A stretch of 64,000 nucleotides of DNA from an uncultured Eubacteriales bacterium (lineage in GTDB: Bacteria; Bacillota; Clostridia; Oscillospirales; CAG-382). The position numbers were made by a program, and so were the translations under genes. Shown one piece after another: positions 33,637-42,288 of the stretch (the stretch's first letter is position 1; each line of letters opens with the position of its first letter). The stretch covers positions 1 through 64,000 of the forward strand of contig CAKSOW010000004.1 in NCBI GenBank assembly GCA_934479825.1. Direction: 5' to 3'. Below the pieces are notes generated by a model. The model did not search any database, was not told the DNA's origin, and saw only the letters and a program-made list of their open reading frames with translations.

Positions 33637-34049
33637 GATGATTCCTCCGTATTTTTTATCTTTAATGTCTTTCTTGACAGCCGCTTAGCTTATCACGGCA
33701 TTCATAGCATTTCAGCTCTCCCGGGTACTCCGCGAGGTGCGTACACAAGTCTCAATATAACTGCTCGTTTCATTGCAAACCGTTCCGCCACAGAACAGTT
33801 TATGGTCAAGGTTTATCGCTCCGGAAGAATACCATCGTGGCGCCCTTACCATCGTCGCTTACAGCTTTCGCCGTTCAAGCAGTCTTATGTTCAAGCTAAG
33901 ACTATTTAATTTTCAACGAACAAAAAATGATATGATTACCATTTTTATAAAACACACCTGTAACAGATATGCTTTAGAAAAATGATAAAATCGTATAATC
34001 GGCTCTTCGGTTTTGAAACCCGCCGCCAAAGAGCCGTTATACCGATCTG
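33637..34049 (-). other. conserved-looking non-coding region, candidate structured RNA
   Basis: About 400 bp without a convincing gene. The minus strand from about 33910 to 33660 (ATTAAATAGTCTTAGC onward, including CCGGAGCGATAAACC and TGTGTACGCACCTCGCGG) recalls a segment I associate with conjugative transposons between the Orf8-like gene and the recombinase, where spurious frames are often annotated. The segment is more GC-rich than its surroundings, as structured RNA can be. No known class is claimed. Confidence 0.35.
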
Positions 34050-34286
34050 CTATACCACTTTAAACTTAAGTATCAATTCGTGGAGTTTCAATTTGAGACT
34101 CATATAAATATCTTCATCTATGATATACCTCACTTGACCGTCGTCATTTATGTACGGAATTTTTGAAAGCTTTATAATATACGGCTCATAGTAATCAAAA
34201 ATTGTTTCTTCCGCTTCTTCGCTTCCCCCTGCTGCCGCACAAATAATACCATATGTGAGTTCAGGCTTTTCGTTATTTATCTTCAT
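34050..34286 (-). CDS. HTH_16-type conjugative-transposon protein (Orf8-like)
   Basis: A 78-residue protein matching the helix-turn-helix family common in Tn916-like elements: TYGIICAAAGGSEEAEETIFDYYEPYIIKLS, then a De.i...L..kL-like C-terminus. It overlaps the 3' end of the sigma-like gene by 14 nt, as in those elements, and probably helps regulate excision or transfer genes. Confidence 0.7.
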   Translation of the reverse strand: MKINNEKPELTYGIICAAAGGSEEAEETIFDYYEPYIIKLSKIPYINDDGQVRYIIDEDIYMSLKLKLHELILKFKVV

Positions 34287-34686
34287 TTCTGCCTCCTGTC
34301 AGTTTTTCTTTCAATTCCCCGTGCAATTTGCGTTTTAACCTTTGAACAGCCGAACGAGACATTTTAAAATGTGAACCGATTTTAACGTCACTCCAATGCT
34401 CACAAAAGCTGAGATAAACTATATCTCTGTATCGTTGTTGCCAAGAGTTCAGAACCTCATATAGCAAATCATTTTTCACAACCATATTGAAATTCATCAC
34501 TCTTACACTGTTCTCCAGAAAATCAAAATCACTGTCCGAAACATCCGCCGAAAACAAGAACTCGTCTTCCAGCATTTCTTTTTTGATGAGTCTGCCGCGT
34601 TTGATATGCAAATTAACACTTTCGTTTCTCAGCGAAACACTTACAAACTTTTTGAATTGCTTTGCAATTACCTCCGGTTCACTCAT
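34273..34686 (-). CDS. sigma-70-like regulator (Tn916 Orf7-like)
   Basis: A 137-residue protein with a C-terminal region-4-type helix-turn-helix (RYRDIVYLSFCEHWSDVKIG followed by MSRSAVQRLKRKL). Such small sigma-like factors sit with HTH_16 proteins in conjugative transposons and influence element genes. The ATG at 34686 follows GGAGGA; a longer in-frame start at 34746 has no such site and would overlap the small upstream gene. Confidence 0.7.
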   Translation of the reverse strand: MSEPEVIAKQFKKFVSVSLRNESVNLHIKRGRLIKKEMLEDEFLFSADVSDSDFDFLENSVRVMNFNMVVKNDLLYEVLNSWQQRYRDIVYLSFCEHWSDVKIGSHFKMSRSAVQRLKRKLHGELKEKLTGGRNEDK

Positions 34687-34814
34687 GACGCAATCCTCCT
34701 TTTCAAATTTGAAAAGAAGTTTTTCGCCTCTATAATATATAAACAATCGACTGTGCCTGATTTGCCCACTTTTTCTATGAAATTCTTTGGTTTTTTACAA
34801 AAATCTTTTTTCAT
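34683..34814 (-). CDS. 43-residue protein coupled to the sigma-like gene
   Basis: A short frame encoding MKKDFCKKPKNFIEK... and ending ...LKRRIAS. GAAGGGAGATAAGGT precedes the ATG, and its stop overlaps the sigma-like start (ATGA). The coupling and ribosome site make a real gene likely. The function is not recognised. Confidence 0.5.
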   Translation of the reverse strand: MKKDFCKKPKNFIEKVGKSGTVDCLYIIEAKNFFSNLKRRIAS

Positions 34815-35127
34815 ACCTTATCTCCCTTCAAATAAAAATCGAGATTGAAGGAAAACAAGGGGGCGATCTTGCTTTTAAATATACAAAAAAGGCAGTAAAA
34901 ATCCCAATATAAGGATTCTTACTGCCTTTAAATCTATTTCTGTGGTAGCATTGTCGGCGTTTTCTCGTCATAGGCAATACCCGCATTATAAAAAAGCACT
35001 ATAGCATTTCTGCCATAGCGCAACACAGGTACCACCGATAAAATCTTTCTATTTTTGCAAGCTATGACCGAAGTGCTGTGTTAATTGTTTCGGACGTTAA
35101 AACAAACAACACTATTTTCACGGTCAT
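34815..35127. other. intergenic region with a terminator
   Basis: 34888-34904 pairs with 34913-34929 (AAAGGCAGTAA stem, one mismatch) and is followed leftward by T6, giving a terminator for the XRE gene unit. Nearer 35127 a 21-codon minus-strand frame (MTVKIVLFVLTSE...) with a GAAAGGGTG site is possible but too short to call. Nothing else is recognised. Confidence 0.5.
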
Positions 35128-35469
35128 TCACCCTTTCATAACTTTATCTTTTAAAAACTTGATATAGTATTCTATCGCCTCTAGTAAGAGTATTTTTTCG
35201 CCGCTGGACAGCAACTGCAATCTGATTAATATGGTGTTCGTAAGATAATCATCATTCATCGCGCCTTCACGTCCTGCAAGATAGTCAAGTGAAACACCTA
35301 AAAGATTTGCCAATTCATATATTTTCGCGAACTCCGGCTTTGCCCCACCGTGTTCTATTTTAGATATGTATTTTTGTTGGACACCTATCTTCTCGGCGAG
35401 ATATTCTTGCTTATAGTTAAGTTTAACACGCTCAACCTTTAACTTGTGCCCCATTTCTTCATAATCCAC
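35128..35469 (-). CDS. XRE-family transcriptional regulator
   Basis: A 113-residue repressor-like protein. The helix-turn-helix at residues 10-64 (LKVERVKLNYKQEYLAEKIG, QQKYISKIEHG, ANLLGVSLDYLAG) is followed by a helical tail for dimerisation. The GTG start has an AGGAAG site. It probably represses its own promoter, whose boxes overlap an inverted repeat, and may keep element genes silent. Confidence 0.75.
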   Translation of the reverse strand: MDYEEMGHKLKVERVKLNYKQEYLAEKIGVQQKYISKIEHGGAKPEFAKIYELANLLGVSLDYLAGREGAMNDDYLTNTILIRLQLLSSGEKILLLEAIEYYIKFLKDKVMKG

Positions 35470-35490
35470 ATTATCACTTCCTGCTTCTAT

Positions 35491-35519
35491 ATTTTATCAA
35501 ATATCGTCGAATATTTGAA
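35491..35519 (-). promoter_or_regulatory. promoter and operator of the XRE regulator
   Basis: On the minus strand TTCAAA (35514-35519), a 17-bp spacer and TAAAAT (35491-35496). The perfect inverted repeat CAAATAT (35498-35504) and ATATTTG (35511-35517) lies in the spacer and overlaps the -35 box, a good repressor site. A second inverted repeat, AATGCTT/AAGCATT, follows at 35518-35536. Confidence 0.6.
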
Positions 35520-35672
35520 TGCTTACGACAAGCATTTTTAGAACTGTAAGGGATATTTTGGATTTATGACGTATTAAAGCAACTTAAAAGTGTTTTTTCT
35601 GAAAGGATAGTTCTCTTAATAAGTATATTTATGCCCTAAACAAAACTTTTTCTTTATGTTTGCGGAGTTATA

Positions 35673-35714
35673 CAAAAATACGGCAGTATGAATTGCCCAT
35701 ACCGGCCGTATTTA
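35673..35714 (-). terminator. terminator after hipA
   Basis: AAATACGGC-AGTATG pairs imperfectly with CATACCGGCCGTATTT; read leftward it ends in TTTTTG. It closes the hipBA unit. The rest of 35470-35767 holds no gene I can support. Confidence 0.6.
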
Positions 35715-35767
35715 AGTTAAGTTATTCTGTTAAACGGTGGCTGTGACATCACAAATTTGGCACTTTA

Positions 35768-37033
35768 TCAAACATTCTCACAAACTCCGAATGCCGGACG
35801 CATATATTCCATATTGCTTCTGCTGATTCCGTATTTGACAGCAAGTTTTTCCCAGTTATCCTTGACAACCGCAAGAATATTCTGCGCCTCTTTTTCGGCT
35901 TCGTTCTTGGAAAAACCGTAATACTCACTTGTTTCCACAGCAAGTTCCACCGATATCGACGGATCTTCTTCGTTTACATTCAGCGACAATTCATCGCCGT
36001 ACGGTACGGGATTAACATCATACAGAGGCGATAAGCACCAACCACTCGGAGTCAGTATAAATCCGTGATTTCTTAAATGATCGTCCGTATTGGAAACAGC
36101 CATGTTGAACACAATTCTGCGCCACAGCTCCTTTAGATCTTTTTCCGGAGCGCCGCCGTTTGATTTTATAAACGACACGATATCAAGATAACTTGTTCCG
36201 TCTGCGGCAGACGCACCGTCCGCCTTTCCGAGCATGGTCATGGCAGAGGCAAAGTGAATTCTTTTTCCGTTATCTCTGTCAAATCGTTTGACAAGGAATG
36301 TACTGCCGAGCTTTGAAAACTTTTCAAGCTTTGCGGACGGAACATTAAGCGAACACAATTCCGCAAGATCGTGAGCCACCATTTCCCAAGCGCCGCTGTC
36401 CACTTCGTCGTGCCTTGACGGGAACTTTGCGATCCACAAGGAACCGTCAACATCTTCCACCGTTGCTTTGGGTCTTGCGCCGCCAAGAGACGAACCGGGA
36501 CCGATAAGCTGACGAAGCCATTTTTCATCAAGTGCATTTTCGTCCTGTTCGAAGGCACGGGAGGCTTCTTCAAGTGTACGAAGGTTTGCCCACGGCGGTG
36601 TTGCCATACCTTTGTCATCGGACAGAAACGGACCGTTTTCGTCCAAACTGAATCGCAACGCTCCCATTCTCGACTCATCATAGACACCAAGCAGAAAATC
36701 GCTTTCACGAAGTTCCCTCGGCTTGCGCTCTTCCCGTTTGGCAACAGTCGCTTCCCGGCGTTTCATAAGCACACGTCCCCAACGGTCGGGGCATGAATCG
36801 GAAAATATACCGAACATCGCTTTATCAAGCGGTGCAAACTGACGACCGTTGTACATTGCAAGATCGGGATCGAGAACAAAAGCAAAAGAGCTGTTTTTTA
36901 ACCATTCGGAATCATATTCAAAAGAAAAGGTTTCTTTCCCTTTTGAAACGTCAACATACAGCGTCCCTATTTTATTCGGACAAGTCGCACTCCAGTTTTC
37001 ATAAACATATATTTTCTTTTGGTGATTTACCAT
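35768..37033 (-). CDS. hipA: HipA-family Ser/Thr kinase toxin
   Basis: A 421-residue HipA-like kinase. In E. coli the family member phosphorylates glutamyl-tRNA synthetase; other members hit other targets. The N-terminal HipA_N part is followed by the kinase core: the glycine-rich GGARPKAT near residue 184, AKFPS with the ATP-binding Lys, VKRFDRD, the catalytic NTDDHLRNHGF near 313, and LSPLYDVNP as the metal-binding segment. All key residues seem intact, so an active kinase is expected. The antitoxin gene lies 2 nt upstream. Confidence 0.85.
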   Translation of the reverse strand: MVNHQKKIYVYENWSATCPNKIGTLYVDVSKGKETFSFEYDSEWLKNSSFAFVLDPDLAMYNGRQFAPLDKAMFGIFSDSCPDRWGRVLMKRREATVAKREERKPRELRESDFLLGVYDESRMGALRFSLDENGPFLSDDKGMATPPWANLRTLEEASRAFEQDENALDEKWLRQLIGPGSSLGGARPKATVEDVDGSLWIAKFPSRHDEVDSGAWEMVAHDLAELCSLNVPSAKLEKFSKLGSTFLVKRFDRDNGKRIHFASAMTMLGKADGASAADGTSYLDIVSFIKSNGGAPEKDLKELWRRIVFNMAVSNTDDHLRNHGFILTPSGWCLSPLYDVNPVPYGDELSLNVNEEDPSISVELAVETSEYYGFSKNEAEKEAQNILAVVKDNWEKLAVKYGISRSNMEYMRPAFGVCENV

Positions 37034-37035
37034 CG

Positions 37036-37356
37036 TTATTTATCCCCCTTATCCGAACGCTTGCGGACGGGCAAATCCAGATCCTGAAGCTTTCTTCCGA
37101 GTTCATCGTCTTTCGCAATCAAAAGCAAATCTTTATCCATATCATTCAGTGCATGAAGAACTGCGGCATATGCGCCGATAGCAACCGATGATGCGCCCTT
37201 TTCAATGTTCCAAAGCGTGGTTCTGCTGATACCGGCTCTTTCGGCGACAAGCTCTACGGAAAGCTTCCGACGTAGTCTTGCGTATTTTATCTGTTCGCCC
37301 ATTAAAGATAACCTTTTTTGCGTTTCGGGCATGATAACTACATTCTTTCTGTTCAA
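37036..37356 (-). CDS. hipB: HipB-like antitoxin repressor
   Basis: A 106-residue XRE-type DNA-binding antitoxin with the helix-turn-helix YARLRRKLSVELVAERAGIS followed by RTTLWNIEKGASSVAIGAY. The basic C-terminal tail (VRKRSDKGDK) may contact HipA. The TTG at 37356 is preferred because GAGGTG lies 6 nt upstream; a GTG 9 nt earlier is the alternative. It precedes hipA by 2 nt in one transcript and probably represses the promoter at 37379-37407. Confidence 0.8.
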   Translation of the reverse strand: MNRKNVVIMPETQKRLSLMGEQIKYARLRRKLSVELVAERAGISRTTLWNIEKGASSVAIGAYAAVLHALNDMDKDLLLIAKDDELGRKLQDLDLPVRKRSDKGDK

Positions 37357-37371
37357 GAATATCACCTCTAT

Positions 37372-37418
37372 GTTAATTATTATAAACCATAATTATGAAT
37401 ATGTCAACTATAATTAAC
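37372..37418 (-). promoter_or_regulatory. consensus hipBA promoter flanked by a 9-bp operator repeat
   Basis: On the minus strand TTGACA (37402-37407), a 17-bp spacer and TATAAT (37379-37384): a perfect sigma-A promoter. GTTAATTAT (37372-37380) and ATAATTAAC (37410-37418) are exact inverted copies on either side, an apt HipB operator for looping or cooperative repression. Confidence 0.8.
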
Positions 37419-37443
37419 ATTATATTTTTATGATAAAAAATAT

Positions 37444-37477
37444 AAGCTTATGTACAGTTTTACCCATACATAAGCTT
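37444..37477 (-). terminator. terminator at the end of the replication/Ub-like operon
   Basis: AAGCTTATGTA (37444-37454) pairs perfectly with TACATAAGCTT (37467-37477); read leftward it is followed by ATATTTTTTAT. It lies 12 bp after the last gene of the operon. Confidence 0.7.
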
Positions 37478-37488
37478 TCTATTATTGT

Positions 37489-37815
37489 TTACGTATTCCC
37501 GTTAAAATGTGCAGCTTGCCGAAGCGATGCAAAAGTCTTATCAATGCATTCCGTGATTTCGCTTCTGAAACCGTCCTCATGTTTCAGCCATTCATCATAA
37601 AACTGTTCAAGAATATTGCCCTTGAATTCAAGTACGATTTCAGTCTCATGAAGTGAAAATTCGTAAGCATCGAAAAGTACATCGAAAATTTCTGTGATAA
37701 TGGAAATCTTGTATGCTTTCTCGAAAATTTCTTCGGGATCCTCTTTCAGCATTTCTTCTTTGAACTCATTGTACGCATCTTCAATTTTATCAAAAACACA
37801 TTCCTGCATTTTCAT
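37489..37815 (-). CDS. hypothetical acidic protein
   Basis: A 108-residue, glutamate-rich helical protein (YNEFKEEMLKEDPEEIFEKA). No family recognised. It is last in the leftward operon and starts 4 nt after its upstream neighbour. Confidence 0.6.
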   Translation of the reverse strand: MKMQECVFDKIEDAYNEFKEEMLKEDPEEIFEKAYKISIITEIFDVLFDAYEFSLHETEIVLEFKGNILEQFYDEWLKHEDGFRSEITECIDKTFASLRQAAHFNGNT

Positions 37816-37819
37816 AACT

Positions 37820-38341
37820 TTACCTCCACTTGTTTTTCATAACAGCAAATCGTATAATATCCCTCGGATCGTATCTGTCATAAACACTTTTAAGCCTCTC
37901 GTCAAAGTTTTCAATCTTTTCTTCCCATTGCCTTTGAGCAAAGGAATAAAGTTTCGAACTGAACTCAGAATCAAATCCTACGACACGAATCGCTCTTATG
38001 ATATTATCCTTGTTATCCACAGCGATAATCGGCACTGTATAACCGTAAGGTGCGGGATCTTCAATATTGAACTCGGGATAAAGACCGGCATTGAATGGCA
38101 TATCCAGTATGAGTTCATTTCCGAAGCTTGCCGTAATAAATACAAGCCCTTCGATAACGCTTAAATAGATATCCAGTTTGCCGCAGTGAATTGCGGCAAT
38201 TTCTTCGTCGGTCATATTTGTAAATCCGATATTTATGAAACCGTTGTCACCGCCAAGTTCAAATACAGCGCCGTCACCCGGCATAACTTTATCGTATTTC
38301 TGTCCTATGTAGTAACAAGTGAAATCTTTGCTGTTTTCCAT
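37820..38341 (-). CDS. hypothetical protein
   Basis: A 173-residue soluble protein with a mixed alpha/beta appearance (FINIGFTNMTDEEIAAIHCG; YTVPIIAVDNKDNIIRAIRVVG). No family recognised. The ATG at 38341 follows GAAAGGAAA; the longer in-frame start would overlap the previous gene with no ribosome site. A 70-nt gap separates it from the upstream gene, the largest in this operon. Confidence 0.6.
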   Translation of the reverse strand: MENSKDFTCYYIGQKYDKVMPGDGAVFELGGDNGFINIGFTNMTDEEIAAIHCGKLDIYLSVIEGLVFITASFGNELILDMPFNAGLYPEFNIEDPAPYGYTVPIIAVDNKDNIIRAIRVVGFDSEFSSKLYSFAQRQWEEKIENFDERLKSVYDRYDPRDIIRFAVMKNKWR

Positions 38342-38411
38342 CGTTTTTCCTTTCATACGATAAGAGGATGCGGAATAACTCCGCACCCTCCGTTTTTGTT
38401 TTAGAGAAGAT

Positions 38412-39419
38412 TTATGCGGCTGCAGCACCCAACACCTGTGATCTGCGAACGCTCATCTTGAACTGTCCTACCATATCACGAAGCATTGAAAATTCTTCGT
38501 CTACACCCGATAAATCCTGCTTTAGAATATCCTCGTATTCACGCTTCTTACCTTCAAGCGCCTGAATCTTAAGTTCCCAGCGGTCGAGAATTTTCTGACT
38601 GCTGTTGCCGCTTTGAATAAGCCGCAAGATACGGCTCTGATATTCCGCAATCTCTCTTCCCATATCCTGATAAAACTCACGGGACATTTTTCCTCTCTGC
38701 TTAGCGTCATCCGCTACATACATGGAATTAATGCTTATGTACTTTGAATCTCTTCCCGTAGAATAGGTGAAAAGGTTTTCATTCCCGATAAGCTCCATAA
38801 AATCCTCAAGTAGTGATATGCCGTGCATATATGCCTTTGGAATAAAGTAGTGATGACCTCTTGCCGAAATACCTATTGCGTGCATACTGCTTATGTACTT
38901 TTCCGCCATAGTCTCAATGCTTCGGTTGCCGATACAGTCTTGATAGAGCTTAAAAAGTCTTTCAGCCTGTTTAAAGTAACCGAGTATGTTTCTGTCAGAG
39001 GAATAGTCAACGTCAGATAACACCATCTCGCCGGAATTTTTGTCAAGTGTGATATTTGCAAGCTTTCTGTATGTATTTGTCGTTTCATACAGTGTTTCCT
39101 CTACAAGCTCGCGGGACATACTTTCGGCTCCGACTCTTTTATTGTCACGGCAGTAGATACGGCAGACCTTAATCTCCGATCCGTAGGGTTCTTCGATTCT
39201 GTCGTGTATCTCGCCTGTGGCACTTCGAAAAGCGTCGGTTACCGAAATGTTCTCGTTTACCGTAACGGGAAAACCTATCTGCTCACATATTTCACGGACA
39301 CGTTCCGCTTTGATGATAAGCTTCGGCAAGGAGTAGTACATATACTTGCCGAGAATGTCGCCGTTCTTTTCATCGTCTGTGTGTATTGCCATAAACTGGT
39401 TCATTGTATTATTCATATC
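38412..39419 (-). CDS. hypothetical mobile-element protein
   Basis: A 335-residue, mainly helical protein (GKYMYYSLPKLIIKAERVREI; FKQAERLFKLYQDCIGNRSIETMA) with a charged coiled coil near 245-310 and an alanine-rich end. Similar proteins occur on large Firmicute elements as far as I recall, but no function is known to me. AAGGAG precedes the ATG at 39419. It lies between the primase-like gene and small unknown genes, so a DNA-processing role is plausible. Confidence 0.6.
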   Translation of the reverse strand, partial: DMNNTMNQFMAIHTDDEKNGDILGKYMYYSLPKLIIKAERVREICEQIGFPVTVNENISVTDAFRSATGEIHDRIEEPYGSEIKVCRIYCRDNKRVGAESMSRELVEETLYETTNTYRKLANITLDKNSGEMVLSDVDYSSDRNILGYFKQAERLFKLYQDCIGNRSIETMAEKYISSMHAIGISARGHHYFIPKAYMHGISLLEDFMELIGNENLFTYSTGRDSKYISINSMYVADDAKQRGKMSREFYQDMGREIAEYQSRILRLIQSGNSSQKILDRWELKIQALEGKKREYEDILKQDLSGVDEEFSMLRDMVGQFKMSVRRSQVLGAAAA

Positions 39420-39432
39420 GTTTTTCTCCTTA

Positions 39433-40518
39433 TCACGCAGCAAGAGATATTTGCTGCATACTCATTGTTTTAGCGAGGATGTAATCATCCATTCCCTTAT
39501 ATTTCGGATTCCATGTGCAGCTCACGCACTCAACTCCCATATTGCTTAAGGTGTTCCTTAAAGTAATTAACGCCTGCTTTACCTCCGGCTTTGAGCGCTT
39601 ATCCATATCAAAGGCTTCATATACCTTTGTAATGCCAAGCTCACGAAGCGTATTGGGCAAATACTCGATGGCGTTGACGCCCGGAACGGCAATAAAAAGT
39701 TTTCCGTCGGAAAGAACGCTTGTTATGTCCGCTTTCATTGCGCCTTCTGTCAGACACGCTTCTTTGGCAGTGGTGTCTCCCACAACGTGTACCCAGGATC
39801 TTGCGCCCGTACCGCCGTTAAAGTGCTTGCTGGAAAACCAGCGGAACTTCTTCTCATCGGAGTCCGGCGGCACATCCAGTCTCATCTGTAAGCCCTGAAT
39901 GTAGCCGTCCTTATCACACACGGGGATAAAAATACCGCCGATTTTTTTGCAGTACATCTGAAGATCGCCTTTATCATCATACCAGAATCCCGGAATACCG
40001 ACTAAATTGTACTTTGAAGTGAGAGCTTCAAGCACTTCGCGTCTGAATACGTTGTCGGTGGGAATACTGCGGTACATAAATTTATGTATATGACCGAAGT
40101 TAAGTCCTCTGTTTTCAAGATTCATAAGATGATTTCGGTTTAAGCGCAAAAGGCTTAAAAACTCATAGTAAATATCGTGTCTTTCTCTGGTGGGACGGAT
40201 AGGAGTTTCTTCCTCCGCACGAAAATACAGAGTCTTTGTTTCAAGCGTTTCCTGCTCGCCTTTGAGTACCGTGTAAGCCTCCTTGTTGCTAATGCCGTTG
40301 ATTTTGGCAAAGAGAGATACGCTGTTGCCTTTTTCTTTGCATCGGAAACAGTTAAATCTGTCTTTTTGCCGGTTAAGCCCCAAATGGTACTTGGTATCGC
40401 CGCAAAAGGGACACAAAGCCTTCAGTTCCACATCGTTTCTCTGTATCGGGTGGAAATGTATGCCACATTTTTCCGCTACCTCCGCAATATCAAAGCTATC
40501 GTACTTAAAGTCAATCAT
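39433..40518 (-). CDS. CHC2 zinc-finger/Toprim primase-like protein
   Basis: A 361-residue DnaG-related protein. The N-terminal CHC2-type zinc finger has CPFC near residue 36 and CFRC near 57. A Toprim domain follows at about 190-330 with the acidic EGAMKADI motif and DMD in AFDMDKRSKPEV. The RNA polymerase region of full DnaG is reduced. It probably primes or starts element replication. ATGA overlap with the SbcC-like gene decides the start; the longer frame to 40641 runs through that gene. Confidence 0.75.
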   Translation of the reverse strand: MIDFKYDSFDIAEVAEKCGIHFHPIQRNDVELKALCPFCGDTKYHLGLNRQKDRFNCFRCKEKGNSVSLFAKINGISNKEAYTVLKGEQETLETKTLYFRAEEETPIRPTRERHDIYYEFLSLLRLNRNHLMNLENRGLNFGHIHKFMYRSIPTDNVFRREVLEALTSKYNLVGIPGFWYDDKGDLQMYCKKIGGIFIPVCDKDGYIQGLQMRLDVPPDSDEKKFRWFSSKHFNGGTGARSWVHVVGDTTAKEACLTEGAMKADITSVLSDGKLFIAVPGVNAIEYLPNTLRELGITKVYEAFDMDKRSKPEVKQALITLRNTLSNMGVECVSCTWNPKYKGMDDYILAKTMSMQQISLAA

Positions 40519-42275
40519 GCCGCCACCTTTTCTTTTGCCTGTGCTCGCTGCCTTAACGGATAAGTTGCCGTGAGAGCCACATTTCTTGCATAAGCGAGAA
40601 TAACCTGCCCGTTCACGGGCGAAAGTTTGGTGGTAATGCATTCGGCGTTGTCTATGTACTTCGGGTAAACAAGCCCTGTAAGTCTTTCGAGTAACGCCGA
40701 AACTTCAAGTCCTGCCTTGATTTTTTCAGACGTAGACAGCAAACGGTAGTCTTTCCCGTCATAGGTGAAACGGAAAGTATTCTTCACTTCGCCCGTGGTT
40801 TTCACCACATCAAACAGCTTGATGGACGCACGGTTCATCTGTAAACTCTGCAAAGTAATTTCCGCCTTCTTTGCGGCGTACTCACTCACAGCCGTAATGA
40901 GCCTTGAAAGTTCTTCTTTCTTTGCAGCACATTCTTCAAGCTGTTTGTTTATCGCCTTTATCTTTTCGGGTATATCGTTTGCTTCATAAAGCACCTGCAC
41001 TTCGTTCGCAAAGGCTTGCGCCTGCTTATTAAGGTTTTCAAGCTCTGCATATTCTTCGGAGGAAAGATTACCATACTTTATTTTATCTTCAAGCATTGCA
41101 ATTTCGGAAACATCTGCACTGCCAAGGGCTGCAAGATCTGCCTCAATTTGGGCAAGGTCGGCAGTTCTAAATTCCCCGAACTTTTCAGCACTCTTTTTAT
41201 CAAGCGCCGCAAGCTCGTCTCTTGCCGACACAGCGTTCTGACCTTTTGCACGAATATCGTCGTACTCAGCCTTTAAGCCCATAGCAATAGCCTTACAGTT
41301 TTCCTCGGTTACAACCGTGTGACAGGTCGGACAGGTATCTCCGACCTTCATGCTTTTGGCTCTTGCAACGATTTTCCGGCACTGTGCCGAAAATGCGGCA
41401 ATCTCGGCATTTATCTTTGCAATCTCCTCTGTGAATTTTGAAACATACTGCCTGTGCTGTACCTCTGCCCGGCGTTCAAGAAGATGTTTTCTTTTATCGT
41501 CGGAAAGAGCGGAGGCAATTTCGTTTTGTCTTTTCTTCAATTTTTCAACATCAATTCCGTCAAACTGCTTTTCTTCAAGAATCTGCTTGCGGTTTACAAT
41601 GTCATTTCCTTTGGAAACAATATCATCGAGCTTTGCCGCCGTTTCATCGTACTGCTTTTGAAGCAGATCCCACTGTCCTTCAAGGTAAACTGTCGTTTCC
41701 CGTATTTCCTTTAATTCTTCGCGCTTTTTCTTGGCAAAAAACTCGGGATCAAGTAAACTCTCATTTTCAAGAAGTGTACGGGTGCTTTCGCTCATTTGTG
41801 CAAGTACGTCCTTTGGCTCTGCCTCCGGGACAAGCTTTTGAAGAATTTCTCTGCCGTCCTCGGCAATTTTTTCGATAAAGTACAGAGGATTAAGCAGTGA
41901 AAGGAAGATATCCTTTTCGGCAAATCTCTCGGCAATATCTGTCTGACGGATATTTACCGTATCAAAAACAATGCTTGTGCCGCCGTCGTTTCGTCTGCGT
42001 GACAGGGTATGTATCTCGCCGTTTTCATCGACAAACCGCACTTCTGCATACATCTCGCGGCTTTCGGAGTTGAGAAGCCTGTCACAGCTCTTTTCTCCCC
42101 AGAAAGGTGTTCCGCAAAAAACATACGCAATGGCGTCGGCAATGGTACTTTTACCCTGACCGTTTCCGCCCGATATACAGGTATAGCGGTCAAAATCCAT
42201 TGTATACGGTTCTTTGAAGTTTTTGAAGCCTGCCATTTTGATGTTTACGATACTGAATTTATTGATCTTTTTCAT
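40515..42275 (-). CDS. SbcC/Rad50-like AAA ATPase
   Basis: A 586-residue SMC-like ATPase. Walker A (GGNGQGKST) is near residue 35. Two coiled-coil arms meet at a Rad50-type zinc hook, CPTC near 315, and a C-terminal head carries LLSTSEKIKAGLEVSALLERL with YIDNAEC in the Walker B position. The protein is shorter than chromosomal SbcC and resembles plasmid or phage forms. No SbcD nuclease is adjacent; Rad52 upstream and a primase downstream point to recombination-linked replication. Confidence 0.75.
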   Translation of the reverse strand: MKKINKFSIVNIKMAGFKNFKEPYTMDFDRYTCISGGNGQGKSTIADAIAYVFCGTPFWGEKSCDRLLNSESREMYAEVRFVDENGEIHTLSRRRNDGGTSIVFDTVNIRQTDIAERFAEKDIFLSLLNPLYFIEKIAEDGREILQKLVPEAEPKDVLAQMSESTRTLLENESLLDPEFFAKKKREELKEIRETTVYLEGQWDLLQKQYDETAAKLDDIVSKGNDIVNRKQILEEKQFDGIDVEKLKKRQNEIASALSDDKRKHLLERRAEVQHRQYVSKFTEEIAKINAEIAAFSAQCRKIVARAKSMKVGDTCPTCHTVVTEENCKAIAMGLKAEYDDIRAKGQNAVSARDELAALDKKSAEKFGEFRTADLAQIEADLAALGSADVSEIAMLEDKIKYGNLSSEEYAELENLNKQAQAFANEVQVLYEANDIPEKIKAINKQLEECAAKKEELSRLITAVSEYAAKKAEITLQSLQMNRASIKLFDVVKTTGEVKNTFRFTYDGKDYRLLSTSEKIKAGLEVSALLERLTGLVYPKYIDNAECITTKLSPVNGQVILAYARNVALTATYPLRQRAQAKEKVAA

Positions 42276-42288
42276 AACCGCACCTCTC

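Noticed and set aside
33460..33909. A 149-residue plus-strand protein
   Set aside because: The frame spans the small minus-strand gene and the conserved non-coding segment, has no ribosome site, and looks like the spurious frames often annotated in this region of conjugative transposons.
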